A stretch of 64,000 nucleotides of DNA from Channa striata (Eukaryota; Chordata; Actinopteri; Anabantiformes; Channidae): positions 7,936,001 to 8,000,000 of the forward strand of contig CM065185.1 of the NCBI GenBank assembly GCA_033026295.1, written 5' to 3'. Below are positions 1 through 20,370 of the stretch, one piece after another. The position numbers were made by a program, and so were the translations under genes. The stretch's first letter is position 1. Each line of letters opens with the position of its first letter. The notes under the pieces are model-generated. The model ran no database searches and was not told the DNA's origin. It saw only the letters and a program-made list of their open reading frames with translations.

Positions 1-770
1 TTGTGTTTTAGGTTTTTACCTTTTCCTCCTTCATCAGTGTGGGACTGTTAATAAAAGTATTATTTGTTGGTAGTTAAGACAAAATTAGATGTTTTATTTG
101 TAACAATTTTAATGCTTCTCACACAAAATATGTTAGTGTCAGGTGGACAATGAGATATTTACTTTTTAAAATTGAGGGCTAAAAAAAATATAATTGAGAA
201 TATCATTTCACTTGGCTTTTTTTTACCTGTGTTAGCTAATTATATATATATATCTCCACCAGCTGTCCCTACATACCCAAGTACGTTGTTCTGGTAGCAG
301 GTGTGACCTGCCAAACAGAAAGACCCATTCCCACCGGCTTTAATATTTAAGGAGTAGTAAAAAATTTATAACTGCTGGTTTTGTTTTTCGTCACATGTGT
401 GTCCACCTTGTTTGGATAGGGTTGGCATTGCATAGTAGTGGGATGTCTGGTTTTCTAATGGATACTATTGTCAGGACTGCCCACAATGAATTGACTTAAT
501 ACACTCCACTACAGATCCTGGTTGTGTCTGACTAGTCTGATAAAGCTACTTAGCCGTCACCAGTGCTTTAATCTGCCGAGTACACAGTCTACAGCTGTAA
601 TCTCAGGTGACCAGGTCAGAAGAGAGAGCTTGACAGAAAGACAAGCAGATTAACTGAGAAAATGCTGATGGAGTATTTGCCTTTCTGCCATGCATTGGAA
701 GTTAATACTGTGACAGTACCACATACGTCTCCTTGAAAGTTTTCCAATGTGTGACGCTAAACTTTCTCTG

Positions 771-778
771 TGACGTCA
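771..778. promoter_or_regulatory. Consensus CRE (TGACGTCA)
   Basis: An exact palindromic TGACGTCA, the CREB/ATF full site, lies about 220 bp upstream of a plausible splice donor. It could belong to the gpsm2 promoter. The motif is seen; the regulatory role is inferred. Confidence 0.3.
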
Positions 779-956
779 GAAGTGTCACAGGCTCGGCTTT
801 TCTTTTTCTTTTTCTTTTACCTAAATGAGCAACAAACAAGATTTTCATCATTATTTTTCGCGTAGCGTACTAGGTTACATGCAGCTGATCTCTCCATGAT
901 TCAGAAAAACAAGGAGCTGCAGCCTGGAACCTCTGTAGATGCCTCTCAGATGCTCT

Positions 957-997
957 ATGTGCTGTTGTTGTTGTTGTAAGACCAGAAAAACCAACAG
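957..997 (+). other. Possible 5' exon end of gpsm2
   Basis: The sequence CCAACAG followed by gtaggc at 998 is a good splice donor. Splicing to the acceptor at 2039/2040 gives an open frame into the gpsm2 start. That frame would add an ATG at 957 followed by a run of cysteine codons, which looks artefactual, so this is more likely untranslated leader. Human GPSM2 also has an N-terminal extension encoded by an upstream exon, but the fish sequence here does not resemble it. Confidence 0.2.
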
Positions 998-2040
998 GTA
1001 GGCTAGTGTTTTGCCACAGGTACATGTGGTATAATATGTTGTTAGCCTAGTAGTACTAAAAAAACGTACAGACTTTTCTAATGTGAAGTCAAAGATGCTG
1101 GTTAGATTTATTGACTTTTCAATCACCATATTTGCCTTTAGATGTGCGATGAAAGAAGCTACTCTCTGTTGAGTTTTTATGCCATTAAAATAGCACATAA
1201 TCCACTTTGTGCTGTAATATAAGGAATCAAGACTAAACTATGTTTTTTTTTTCCTGTTTATTGTTTCTGGCACACGATTTTTAAGACTTTCGGATAAAAC
1301 CAGGGAGGGGAAATACAGAACAGTATTGTGGAAAAGCTTAGGATAAACTGGTCAAATAGCGTTTGTGTGAAGATGATGTGTTTCCAGCAATAGTGTTTCC
1401 TGAACAATCAGAGTTTACAGTTTTTGCTTTGCACAAATATTCTGCTTAATCTAAAGATAATCCATCTGCAGATAAGCCACCAGCCATTATGTGACACTAC
1501 TTTCCTGTGGCCTTAAACCCTTATATGTGACTCCATAAAGCTTTGTTCATTTGTTTTATAGGACCCATGTCTGATTGTTAATTTTTTTTTTTGGTTGAGT
1601 TCATTCAATACAGAAAGCAATTCATTACTTCAGATATCCAAATTATATCCTATAAGTTTTATACTGTCTATATATAGTATGTGTAACTATTTTTAATTTT
1701 AACAATACTAGTACACAGTGGAATAATGAATATCGTGACATCACTACCTTTGCTAAAGCAATCCACTTTACTTTCTGAGGGATGTCAAAAGGATGTGAGA
1801 ACCACAATAATAAACTTACTCAAGCTTGGGCCATTGTTCTTTTAGGGTGGAAGGAAGTAGATAAACATTCACTGGTCAGTTGGCTGTAGGTCACAGCCAG
1901 ACAAGTCCTTTATCTTTGTTCTTTTTAAAGCTGCTTCAGTCTGCTTATTTATTCTGCTTAATTTTTTCATGAAGCTCAGCCGATTCAGACTGCATGTTTT
2001 AGCCACCTAATAGATTGACTCTGCTCATGCCTGCTGTAGG

Positions 2041-5000
2041 ATGGAGGTGTCCTGCCTGGAGCTGGCATTGGAGGGTGAGAGGCTCTGTAAGGTGGGTGAC
2101 TACAGTGCAGGCGTTTCCTTTTTTGAAGCTGCCATCCAGGTGGGCACAGAGGACCTGCAGGTGCTCAGTGCCATCTACAGCCAGCTGGGCAATGCCTACT
2201 TCCACCTGCATGACTACGCCAAGGCTCTGGAATTTCACCGGCATGACCTCACCTTGACCAGGTTACACATACAGTACAGTAGCTCCCTAACTCAGCAAAT
2301 AAATTATTAGTTTTTACTGTAAACATAATGTGTTTTTACAGGACAATCGGAGACTTGCTTGGAGAAGCCAAAGCCAGTGGAAACCTTGGCAACACATTAA
2401 AGGTGCTGGGGCGTTTTGATGAAGCTGTTGTTTGCTGTCAGAGGCATTTGGATATTACAAGGGACATTAATGACAAGGTGGGAGAGGAGTGGATTCAAGT
2501 ACATAAATGATCATTTAAAGGGAATTACAAGATTTTGGCATTGACATGCTGTGCCTGGATTTGTTTTAGGTGGGTCAGGCTCGAGCTCTGTATAACTTTG
2601 GGAACGTGTATCATGCCAGAGGCAAAAGTATCTGCTGGAGCGGAGCCGAGCCTGGAGATTTTCCAGAAGAAGTCATGACGGCACTGAGGAAGGCAGCTGA
2701 GTACTATGAGTAGGTAGCTTTGCTTGTTGCTCAGTATTTATATATTACCAATGCAATGCTATTACAGCTATACATAGTTTCTGATTAACTTTGTTTATGT
2801 GTTGATTTTAGGGCAAACTTAGCAATAGTGAAGGACCTTGGAGATCGGGCTGCTCAGGGTCGAACGTACGGCAACCTTGGCAACACACAGTACTTGTTGG
2901 GAAATTTTCGCAAAGCTGTAGCTTCGCATGAACAGGTGAGTGAAAGTCTTTTTAAACAAACTCTATTACAAACATCCCTCAAAAAGAATGTGTCTAACAG
3001 TCTAGAGAGATAAAATACAATTTGTTTCTATTTCAGCGCTTGCTTATAGCCAAAGAGTTTGGTGACCGCTCAGCAGAAAGACGGGCTTACTGCAACCTGG
3101 GAAACGCCTACATCTTTTTGGGGGAATTTGAAGTTGCAGCTGAGCATTACAAGTAGGCCACAGACCACACTCCTTATAAATAATTTTGTTTATAAAAACA
3201 TGTAGAACTTTATGTCACAGGTAGTGCCTGTAACACCAGATTGCAATTGTTGTGATAAAGTTTGTTTTTAATTTAATAAAGATTGTGACTTATGACCAGT
3301 GTCAGCAGATATAAGTTGCGTAATGTATGTTTAAATTTGTTTATACAGAACTAGCAGAGTAGAGGGGGTTAACAGAGCAAACACTTCATTTCATAATTTT
3401 GTTTTGTACTTATTGACAGCATTCAACAAGCTGTAATTGTTGGGTGTGGTGAAAGACCGCTGTTAAGAATGTTCCACCACCGCTTCAAAAATGCACTGTA
3501 ACAACTGCAAAAATAATCAGGATATCTAAAAAAGGGGGAACCTTCCCTCGTACATGAAATTAGATGTATGTGTGTCCACTGCTTTTTATGATATAGTGGG
3601 TCTGTGATTGAGGCCACTTTGCAGTGTGTTGACCCAGCTTGTCTGCGCTTGTTAGGAAGACACTGCAGCTGGCAAGACAGTTGAAGGATCGAGCTGTGGA
3701 GGCCCAGGCCTGCTACAGTCTGGGAAACACCTACACACTCCTCCAGGACTATGAAAGAGCTATAGACTACCATCTCAAACATCTTATCATAGCCCAAGAC
3801 CTCAATGACAGGTACACACACATTACCAAGAATTGATCCCAACACTTCCTATATTATAAGTACACCCTGTACATGGATATGGATGTGTTTCACTGTAGGA
3901 TCGGGGAAGGCCGTGCGTGCTGGAGTCTGGGAAATGCTCACACTGCATTGGGCAACCATGACCAGGCCATGCACTTTGCTGAGAAGCACCTGGATATCTG
4001 CAAAGAGGTACAGGAATGACATGTTTAGAATTTTACAAAAATATGATGTAATGGCTATAAGTAACTTTATCACTACTATTTCTTTTTCTATTACTTTTTT
4101 ATTTTCTAGACTGGAGACAGGAGTGGGGAGCTTACAGCTCGTATGAATGTGTCTGATCTCCAGATGGTTCTGGGTCTGAGCTACAGCACAAACAACTCCT
4201 CCTTGTCGGAAAATAAGGATATAGACTATAACCTTCATGGTAAAAAAAAACCCACACATTCCCTAACCTTCCATTTTTATGTTTTATTACTGGTTTACTT
4301 GCTGCTAACAGTGGTTATGTGCTTTAGGAGCAAGGCCCAGGATGAGCAGAAGACACAGCATGGAGAACCTGGAGCTGATGAAACTTACCCCAGATAAGAT
4401 GAATGTAAAAGCTGCTCTCATGCACATTAAGTTATTCCACCCACACTTTTTCTCTCCTTATTCACCTTCTTTCCTTTCTTAATTTTGGTAACCAATTTCC
4501 TCATTTGTACTAAAGGGTCAGAAGTGGAACAGTGACATCGTGAACAAACAGTCTAAACCTTCCTTAGCTAAGAGCTCTTCAAAGCTGTTCTTTGTCAACC
4601 GTCTGCGTGGAAAGAAGTACAAGATGGGCGGCTCCAGTAAGGTCCTCCAGGACACCAGCAACACCCTGGACACTAGCCAGGCCCCTTCACAGGGACCTCA
4701 GAAGGTACAGAGTTCATTCCATCTCCTACAGCAATCATCAAAAAAGGTTTTGTTCTGTTTGCCATTTTTCATCTTTTATTTTTCTTTATCAGCGACTCAG
4801 TCCTGATATGCTTGGAGATGAGGGCTTCTTTGACCTGCTCAGCCGTTTCCAGAGCAACCGTATGGATGACCAGCGGTGTTCGATACAGGATAAGGGGAGC
4901 AGGTTATCACTCAACAGCAGACCAAATTCACCTCCTAGAGCAATCAGGAAATGTAAGTCTACAATCATAAATCCATACTCTTAGAGTAAAACTTCCCTCA

Positions 5001-5514
5001 TTTATCTCTTCTGGCACTTATTTAAACCTCTCTGACTGTGCAGCTGTCTCAGAGTCTGCAAACGTCTCGGCCGCACAAGGCCGGCGAATAGAGGATTCGT
5101 CAGGAGCAGGGGGCAGCCTGCCTGGCCTCAGGCTCAATCAAAACAGCAATCAGGCTGTGCTTAGCCACCTAATGGCCAATGCTGACAATGCTGAGCCTGA
5201 TGACGACTTCTTCGATATGCTTGTCAAGTGCCAGGTATCTGCATGTTTGAAAAAAACGATTAACAGAAAACTGTTTCCTGCCCAACAATAGGTATCCAGT
5301 ACGTTCAATACAAAAGAAATGATAATGCACATGTTCTTTCCAGGGGTCCCGTTTGGATGATCAGCGTTGCGCCCCTCCCCCTCCTCCAGTACGTGGACCC
5401 ACTGTACCAGATGAGGACTTTTTCAGTCTCATCATACGTTCTCAGGCCAAACGAATGGATGAGCAACGTGTCACCCTGCCTTCTGCAGCAAACACTACAC
5501 CCAGCTCCAACTGA
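2041..5514 (+). CDS. gpsm2: G-protein-signaling modulator 2 (LGN/Pins), 13 coding exons
   Basis: LGN links membrane-bound Gai-GDP to NuMA and dynein to orient the mitotic spindle. Exons: 2041-2261, 2342-2477, 2570-2709, 2812-2935, 3037-3152, 3656-3811, 3899-4007, 4110-4239, 4328-4404, 4516-4704, 4793-4952, 5044-5234, 5344-5514; all GT-AG, giving 639 codons. The first two thirds are tandem TPR repeats (blocks such as SGNLGNTLKVLGRFDEA and CYSLGNTYTLLQDYERA). The linker holds RRHSMENLELMKLTP. GoLoco motifs lie at about 475-496 (DEGFFDLL...MDDQR), 572-592 (DDDFFDML...LDDQR) and 606-626 (DEDFFSLI...MDEQR). The second of the four mammalian GoLocos is degenerate at about 522-541. The linker sequence and the DLQMVLGLSYSTNNS segment fit GPSM2 rather than GPSM1. 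The start is the ATG one base after the acceptor and matches the conserved MEASCLELALEGERL start; an upstream extension cannot be excluded. Confidence 0.95.
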
Positions 5515-6075
5515 TCTAAAAGAAAAGGCAAGTTGCAGGGACAGACGAGGGTTTTTTTTTTGTTTTGTTTCTTGTCATGAGCAGCTGTGTTAGATTGCGG
5601 TGGCTCAGATGTCACTCAGAAGAAAAGCCCATCTCTCTGGGCAAAACAAAGCACTGTTAACATTGTACATAGTATACAGTAGTCAAAAAAATCTCAAATT
5701 AACAAGGACTCCAACAACTTCTTAGCAGTGTCAGGGATGAATGTTTTGTTTGTTTTTCATGATTCTGTTCTAAAAAATTTCACCTTGTGTATTTGTCAAT
5801 ACACAACTAGTTGTCTTTGTATTTATTGTACATATTAATCCCACCACTATGAAGTATTGTATATGCTTACAGTGGATTTAGAGGTACAGCACTCTGTCCA
5901 TGTCTTTTCTTTAAATGTGAGTATTTGGTTTAAGAATTACCACATTAATTAATGAGGAAATTATCAAATATTATTTTAAACCCTTTGAATTTAACTTATG
6001 TACAGCCCCTATGCTCTTTTGTACTTATTTGGGTGAAATCAGAGGAATATTAAAACCTCATTTATGTAATAATCT
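5515..6075 (+). other. gpsm2: gpsm2 3' untranslated region and poly(A) region
   Basis: AT-rich non-coding sequence follows the TGA at 5512-5514. The best polyadenylation signal is ATTAAA at 6049-6054, a common variant, so the transcript probably ends near 6070. The tail-to-tail neighbour wdr47 has its own signal only about 100 bp further on. Confidence 0.5.
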
Positions 6076-6151
6076 TGTTTTGCCTTTTTAATATTTAACA
6101 TTTTAACTGTCGAACCAAAAAGGAAAGAAAATGACCTTGTGTAAAAGACAG

Positions 6152-7462
6152 TTTATTGAACGTACCAGCAAACACACATCAGTTAGCTTAATTTAATTTA
6201 AGTCACTTTTAAAAAGAAAAATTAGAGCCAGTAGCATCTCAAAAACATACTAATAACTGTAGTTACATAAACACAATGGAAATAAATACATCTATGTACA
6301 TTATTAGTTTGGCCTTACTTGTTAAAACAATATATACTATGAACTGACAGAACTTAAATATGCATCTTTGTAAGTAAATCAATATTAGGTGACATTGTTA
6401 AAAAAATAGTGCACATGTAAAATAACACACAAAAAAAATACAATACATATGCTTCAAATACTGATTCCAAATAAATAAACACCCGTGCTTCCATTCAGAT
6501 TTCATTGTGCATATAGTTGAATCCTTGTTAAGGGCAAAAAAAAAAAAAAAAAAACGCCACCTACTGTTAGACTACTACAGCAGTGGAGAAACCAAAGCTT
6601 TTGGACACTGAAACATTCTAAACTGAATGCTGTGGCAGTTAACAAAAAGCAGGTATTTACCTTTGATGCTTAAAGAGTAACAATCTTTCATAGCGAGCAA
6701 GCCATAGCAAGACACTGTAACAGCTTTCAGCAGAAAAACGATTTTAGATAAAATGACTGAGCTAATTTACAAATTGAGTTGCAGTAATGCAGTGGATACA
6801 GTAACATCAGACATCACAACATCCTACATGGAAGCAACAGTTTAACTTCCACATATTCAGCTTTCTAATAGAAAAAGCTCACTAATGACACGGGGAAATT
6901 ACATGTTACACCACACTCGCTTTCCCAAACAATAGCAGCATTACACCAGCTATAAGAAAATAATACGCAAAAGATGAATGGAACAAAACTTGACCTTGAA
7001 AAATTACCTTTTCTCTCTCTCTCCCGTTTTTTATTTTTACATTTTGCATGTGAAAACTTTAAACTCAAGAAAGGCACCATAATGAACAAAACAATCTGTC
7101 CAATCTAACTCAAACATTCCTCAGTTAAAACGGACATGCAGCAACTGATTAGTATCTGTAAAGAGTGAAAATGTAGGAGGGCATTAAGTGGCATGTAAAT
7201 AATGAATGATTTTGCAGTTTTTACCCCTTAATATGACTGATTGCAAGAGAAAAAGGAAAACATGCAACATGTGCTTTGGACGTGTCACAGGTTTGTATCC
7301 ATTTGGTTTCCTATAGACAGGAGGAAAGTCTCATCAGGCTGTGAGTTTGTCAAGTGTGTTAATAGGGTGTGACAGTGTTTATAGTGTAGACGGAGCAATG
7401 TTGATTTTAGAGGAATGTGTCTTTTAGGTGACAGCAACTAGTTTTTTGTGTGTGTGTATGTG
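6152..7462 (-). other. wdr47: wdr47 3' untranslated region
   Basis: Non-coding sequence lies downstream of the wdr47 stop on the minus strand. On the + strand TTTATT at 6152-6157 reads as AATAAA on the minus strand and is a good distal poly(A) signal. A run of 19 A at 6536-6554 lies within it. No coding frame is supported here. Confidence 0.5.
6536..6554 (+). repeat. A19 homopolymer
   Basis: Nineteen consecutive A within the wdr47 3' UTR; a T tract in the transcript. Confidence 0.9.
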
Positions 7463-16286
<8,824 letters not shown>

Positions 16287-16849
16287 GGTGACCACAGGCA
16301 GCTAATTAGAAAAGCAACAAGGAGAAAACAATAATCAATGCATCAGCAAGGTGTTTATATTTCAGTCTACAGGTATAACAAAAAATATTAATTATATTCA
16401 TTTCAGCAGAACAATATCATAAAAAACGATGGTCTTCTCATGTCATACTTCAACAAATTGCTGTTGTGCAGACTGAAACACAAAATACGAGTTATCCAAT
16501 TATTTTCTATAAAGAGTTTGTACAGTTCCTCATCGGAGTCCAGTGGCTGATCATGACAACACCTGCGAAGAGCTCAGCCTCAGCTGTTCTTCAGCAGATC
16601 GTTGTGACGCAGGAAAAGCTGCAGTCAACGTCAACCTCGTGTTTGGATGGTGCCAAAACGATCGAGAACCCAGACACGATTCAAGGGAGACAATACCTGC
16701 CCTATCGAAATTAGCTTAAGGGATTCACACTCCTCCACACGTTGTGCTAAGTTTGATTGATGGCCTGACAGTGAGTGACCTCTGATGCTTTTAGGACTTT
16801 CTGACCTGGTGGGTGGGATTCAACAGTTACACACCAGGGGCCACAAAAC

Positions 16850-17465
16850 TAGCCGCAAAGCAACTTTTGCCGAGCTTGGAAATAACAGCAGCGCCGCAGT
16901 GCTGCTAGGCTAGCAGGAGATGTTAGCTAATAACACTGGCACTTAGCCACACGCCAAACAGTGTAAGAGGCTTAGGCTACTTGTTAGCTTTCCATACTGA
17001 ATTCGGCGAGCGGATTACGGCAGGACCAACAAACGGCTAGTTAGCGTCGGAGCTCATGCGAAGCTGACTAATTTAGCCGGTGTCTGGCTGCAAGCGGGGG
17101 GCTGCCGAGCTAGCCAGGCCGAGGGGAGTGAGGCATCATCCGCTAGTTAGCTGGACGGGCGGGGCAAGCACTGGCTCGGCAACAACACAAACGCTCCTCC
17201 GCGACATCAGCAGCTCACCTGTGTCTACAATGACATGGGATGAAGACGCTGTCCCCCTGGGTGTCCCCGTGCTGCTGTCACGACGGTACCGCTCGGCTCT
17301 GTGCTGCTGGTCCCGCCCGGGTGGCCGCCTCCTCCCTGTCTGAGCGGGTCTCCTCCTTACTGGATGGTTCCGTGCCGCTGCGGTCTGCTGCTGCCTGCGG
17401 GAGCGGGAGCACCGCCTCCATCCATCCGCCGGCAGCCGCACGACGCTGCTCACAGATAAGATATG
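16850..17465 (-). promoter_or_regulatory. wdr47: wdr47 promoter region and non-coding first exon
   Basis: The stretch is strikingly rich in G, C and CpG compared with its surroundings (e.g. CCGCCGGCAGCCGC, CCCGGGTGGCCGC in its vicinity), typical of a vertebrate CpG-island promoter. A minus-strand donor, GACACAG then gtgagc, puts the right-hand 5' exon at about 17219-17460. It would splice to the acceptor ctaattag at 16302, giving a leader that ends 16301-16287 before the ATG. The transcription start itself is not resolved. Confidence 0.55.
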
Positions 17466-18453
17466 ACAGTATGCACAGAAGAGTGCAAGGTGGAATCGAC
17501 CTCAGCACTAGAAACATAAAGAAAATACAATAATAAAAACACAAAACTTAGAATGAGCAAAACAAGACGCAGGACCTCTAAAACAACACTCATATTGACC
17601 ACAAAAGTACTATAAGGAAATAGAAAATGACTGTGTGTGGTCTTTTAGTGTTGTTGGGATATCTTGCCACTATACACGGTGTAGCATACTACTAGTTATA
17701 AAATCATAATTTATAAACTTATAATAAGAATAAACACGTGCTCATATATTATGAATAATGTCTCTAAGAAAGTCATATCATGTTGTTTCCCATTAAAGGC
17801 AGCTTGTACCATACCTTAAAATGAATAGAATGAATAAATGAGTAGAAAAATTGGGATTTATAAACAACTAAATGTCTTGTCTAGATATATAGATATATGA
17901 AATACTCTGGAACTATGGAGACGTGTGGCCCAGTGAGAAGAATCTTTGATGGTCTGTGTCTGCATGGCAGAATAATGATAAAGGCTGAATTAGCCGACTG
18001 CCTTGGGAGCTGCAGAGAACTTAAGGTTCATTTTACGTCAGTGGACTGTTAATTTGATTAACATCAAACCTCTCAAGTCATTTAGATCCCGTTTAAGGAC
18101 ATTATTATGCAATGCAATGCCAAAGTCATGCATTGCAAGCTAGTTTTATTCTAATTTTCCACATTTTCTATTCTGTAGTGATGCTATCCCTTGCATGTCT
18201 GTCTAGAAACAATATAAATTTTTCATTGGTCTTCACAAAATCTATTAACATTTTCCACATTAAGGTATCATTCTGGGTAATTTGTCCATATTTGAATCAA
18301 AGCTCTAATGACAAGAGACAAATTTTACAGATTGTAAAGCTTGTTGAGGCAAAATTGTGATGTGCTTTAGAAGTTTACTGTATACTGTAAATAAAATGTA
18401 CTTGGCCTTATATCTCATCTTGCAACATTATTTCAAAATATACATTTAATACC
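17466..18453. other. Intergenic DNA between wdr47 and camsap2
   Basis: AT-rich sequence with no open frame resembling a known protein. It lies behind the wdr47 promoter and before the most distal candidate poly(A) signal of camsap2. Confidence 0.5.
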
Positions 18454-20370
18454 TTTATTATTTTGGTTTAGAATAAGCTTGCAAGGGGCATTCGTCTTAT
18501 TTAGCGTTGTGAAGAATGTGTGTGTTTTTTGTTACCCTGAATAAAACCTACCTTTTGGTCGTGCAGTATTACTCCAGAAGTCGTAGAGTCGTGTTATGCC
18601 AACCAGCAACAGTATCAGTTTAAAACAATGAGGAATCAGTCAACAGAGGATTATGAAATGAGACACTGTCAGTGCTGTTGATAGCTCGCATTTTAATAAA
18701 GCTCAAATGAATAGAAAAAAATAACAACAAAATCCATGAGCAGTTAAGCATACTTAGTTAACTGAAAAGAAAATGAACTCAGAGTTGAAAAAATACTATG
18801 GTTTCTTAGTATACTTACTGGATTTCATACAATACCACAGTAAATTCTCATTATGACTTGATATACCTCACTACCTCAGCTACACTTTGTTTTCAACACA
18901 CATCCCTCTATAACTGTACTGCCTTGTCAGCACGCCACCAGGTAAATGTCATTACAAAAAATACTTCTATATGCCAAAATATATCTGTACAGTGTCAACA
19001 CATACTGAAGAAACATGTGATTTAAAAATGTAACAGTAATGTAAAAAATAAAGAAACAAGGACAGTCCTGAAGTTACAACATTTTCCATTAGACTTAACG
19101 ATAGTGGACAGGGTCTTGAAGTGCTATCATTGGTGAATTCATTTATTTACAACTGTGGACTACCTTAAGGATAGTCACGATCTAATAGTTTAGACAATAT
19201 CCTCATTAAAGTGACATTTTTAGTGTCTGCAAGATCCAAATGTAACATGATCAATGGTGACTATTCAAATTACTTTTTATTTTACTCTAAATGGCAAACT
19301 GATGAAACAGTGTGGGTTTTCCCTCTATTCTACTACTGATGGTAGTCTTATCAGTGACGCTGCCATCAAGTGATCACACTTTTTGCATTTGTAGTACAAT
19401 AAAAGGCCCCAAAGGACAGCAAATTTGAAACATGTACGATTAGAAAAGCTACTCAAAAGCTACAAGCGAACTTTTTGAACAATTTGAATGGAACTGCCAT
19501 TATATACAAACCAATTTAACTTATATATGTATAGTATATTATGCTTCTCTCAATAAAATCTAGGACGCCTTTTTAAAATATCTTCAAAGCATTATCAAAA
19601 TGAAATAAATTAAGAGTCTATTGCAGGTGCTTTCCAGAATCATTTGATGGTACTCCATTTGCTCCATAATCTCATCATTTCACGCTTTTGCCATGTAATT
19701 GCAATCACCAACTGAGGTATTTTCCTCCCTCTTATTGGCACTTCACTATACACACACATACACAAATTTAAACAGTTTATAAGTTCTTCAGTCACATGTA
19801 AAATTAAAAACAAAACATGACATGCCTGTATAGCAGCAAAACTCTGGTTTAAAAATGCTGCCTTTACCTGATCCTAGATCAGATAGGCCACTACCATGGA
19901 GAGTGTACAATCTGATCCCATACCTGTATGTACACACAACCTCCTCTGTATCATAACAGGCAATTTCAACAGGCGCTGACAAAATGACACCAACACTCAC
20001 AGCGTTTCCATATGACACAAAACAAGCATAAGGCCACACATGATCAACTTAGAGGCGTGACATTCAGTGCTTCAGTGGTTCAACTAGGTAAGGCATTGGT
20101 CCGCCTATTATTTTCTTCTTCTTTTTTGGGGGGGGCACACAAGAACATTGATACACATGCTGACAATTACACACTTGTGCCCCATTGAAGTAGTCCAGAG
20201 TGCAACAGTCAGCTCCGTATTGTTACAGCTGTGACGCCCACTTGTGTTGTGTTTTACATTCCAGTTGTGATTTAAAACAGTGGGATCGTGTTGTCCCGTT
20301 AATTAAAAAGTTAAATCCACAAATTCTTCTGTAATCATTCCAGAGAAGCATGTTGCCACACTATCTGGCA
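18454..20370 (-). other. camsap2: camsap2 3' untranslated region (extent uncertain)
   Basis: Non-coding sequence after the camsap2 stop. Minus-strand AATAAA signals are present at 19147-19142 and 18459-18454 (TTTATT on the + strand). Either could end the transcript, so the 3' UTR is about 1.2 to 1.9 kb. Confidence 0.4.

Larger units (their letters stand above)
1..2039. other. Upstream flank of gpsm2, no coding gene recognised
   Basis: AT-rich DNA. An AATAAA near position 50 on the + strand could be the tail of a gene lying to the left, but no coding sequence supports that. A TA run sits near 241-252. The gpsm2 coding exon begins after a tgctgtag acceptor at 2039, so at least one 5' exon must lie upstream, here or outside the window. 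No CpG island is visible. Confidence 0.5.

Noticed and set aside
2697..2713. An apparent in-frame TAG at the end of the third gpsm2 exon
   Set aside because: The donor is TATGA/gtaggt at 2710, and splicing to 2812 restores YYEANLAIV without a stop.
2041..5514. Assignment to GPSM1 (AGS3)
   Set aside because: The linker with SMENLELMKLTP, the VNRLRGKKYK block and the SLPGLRL context are those of GPSM2.
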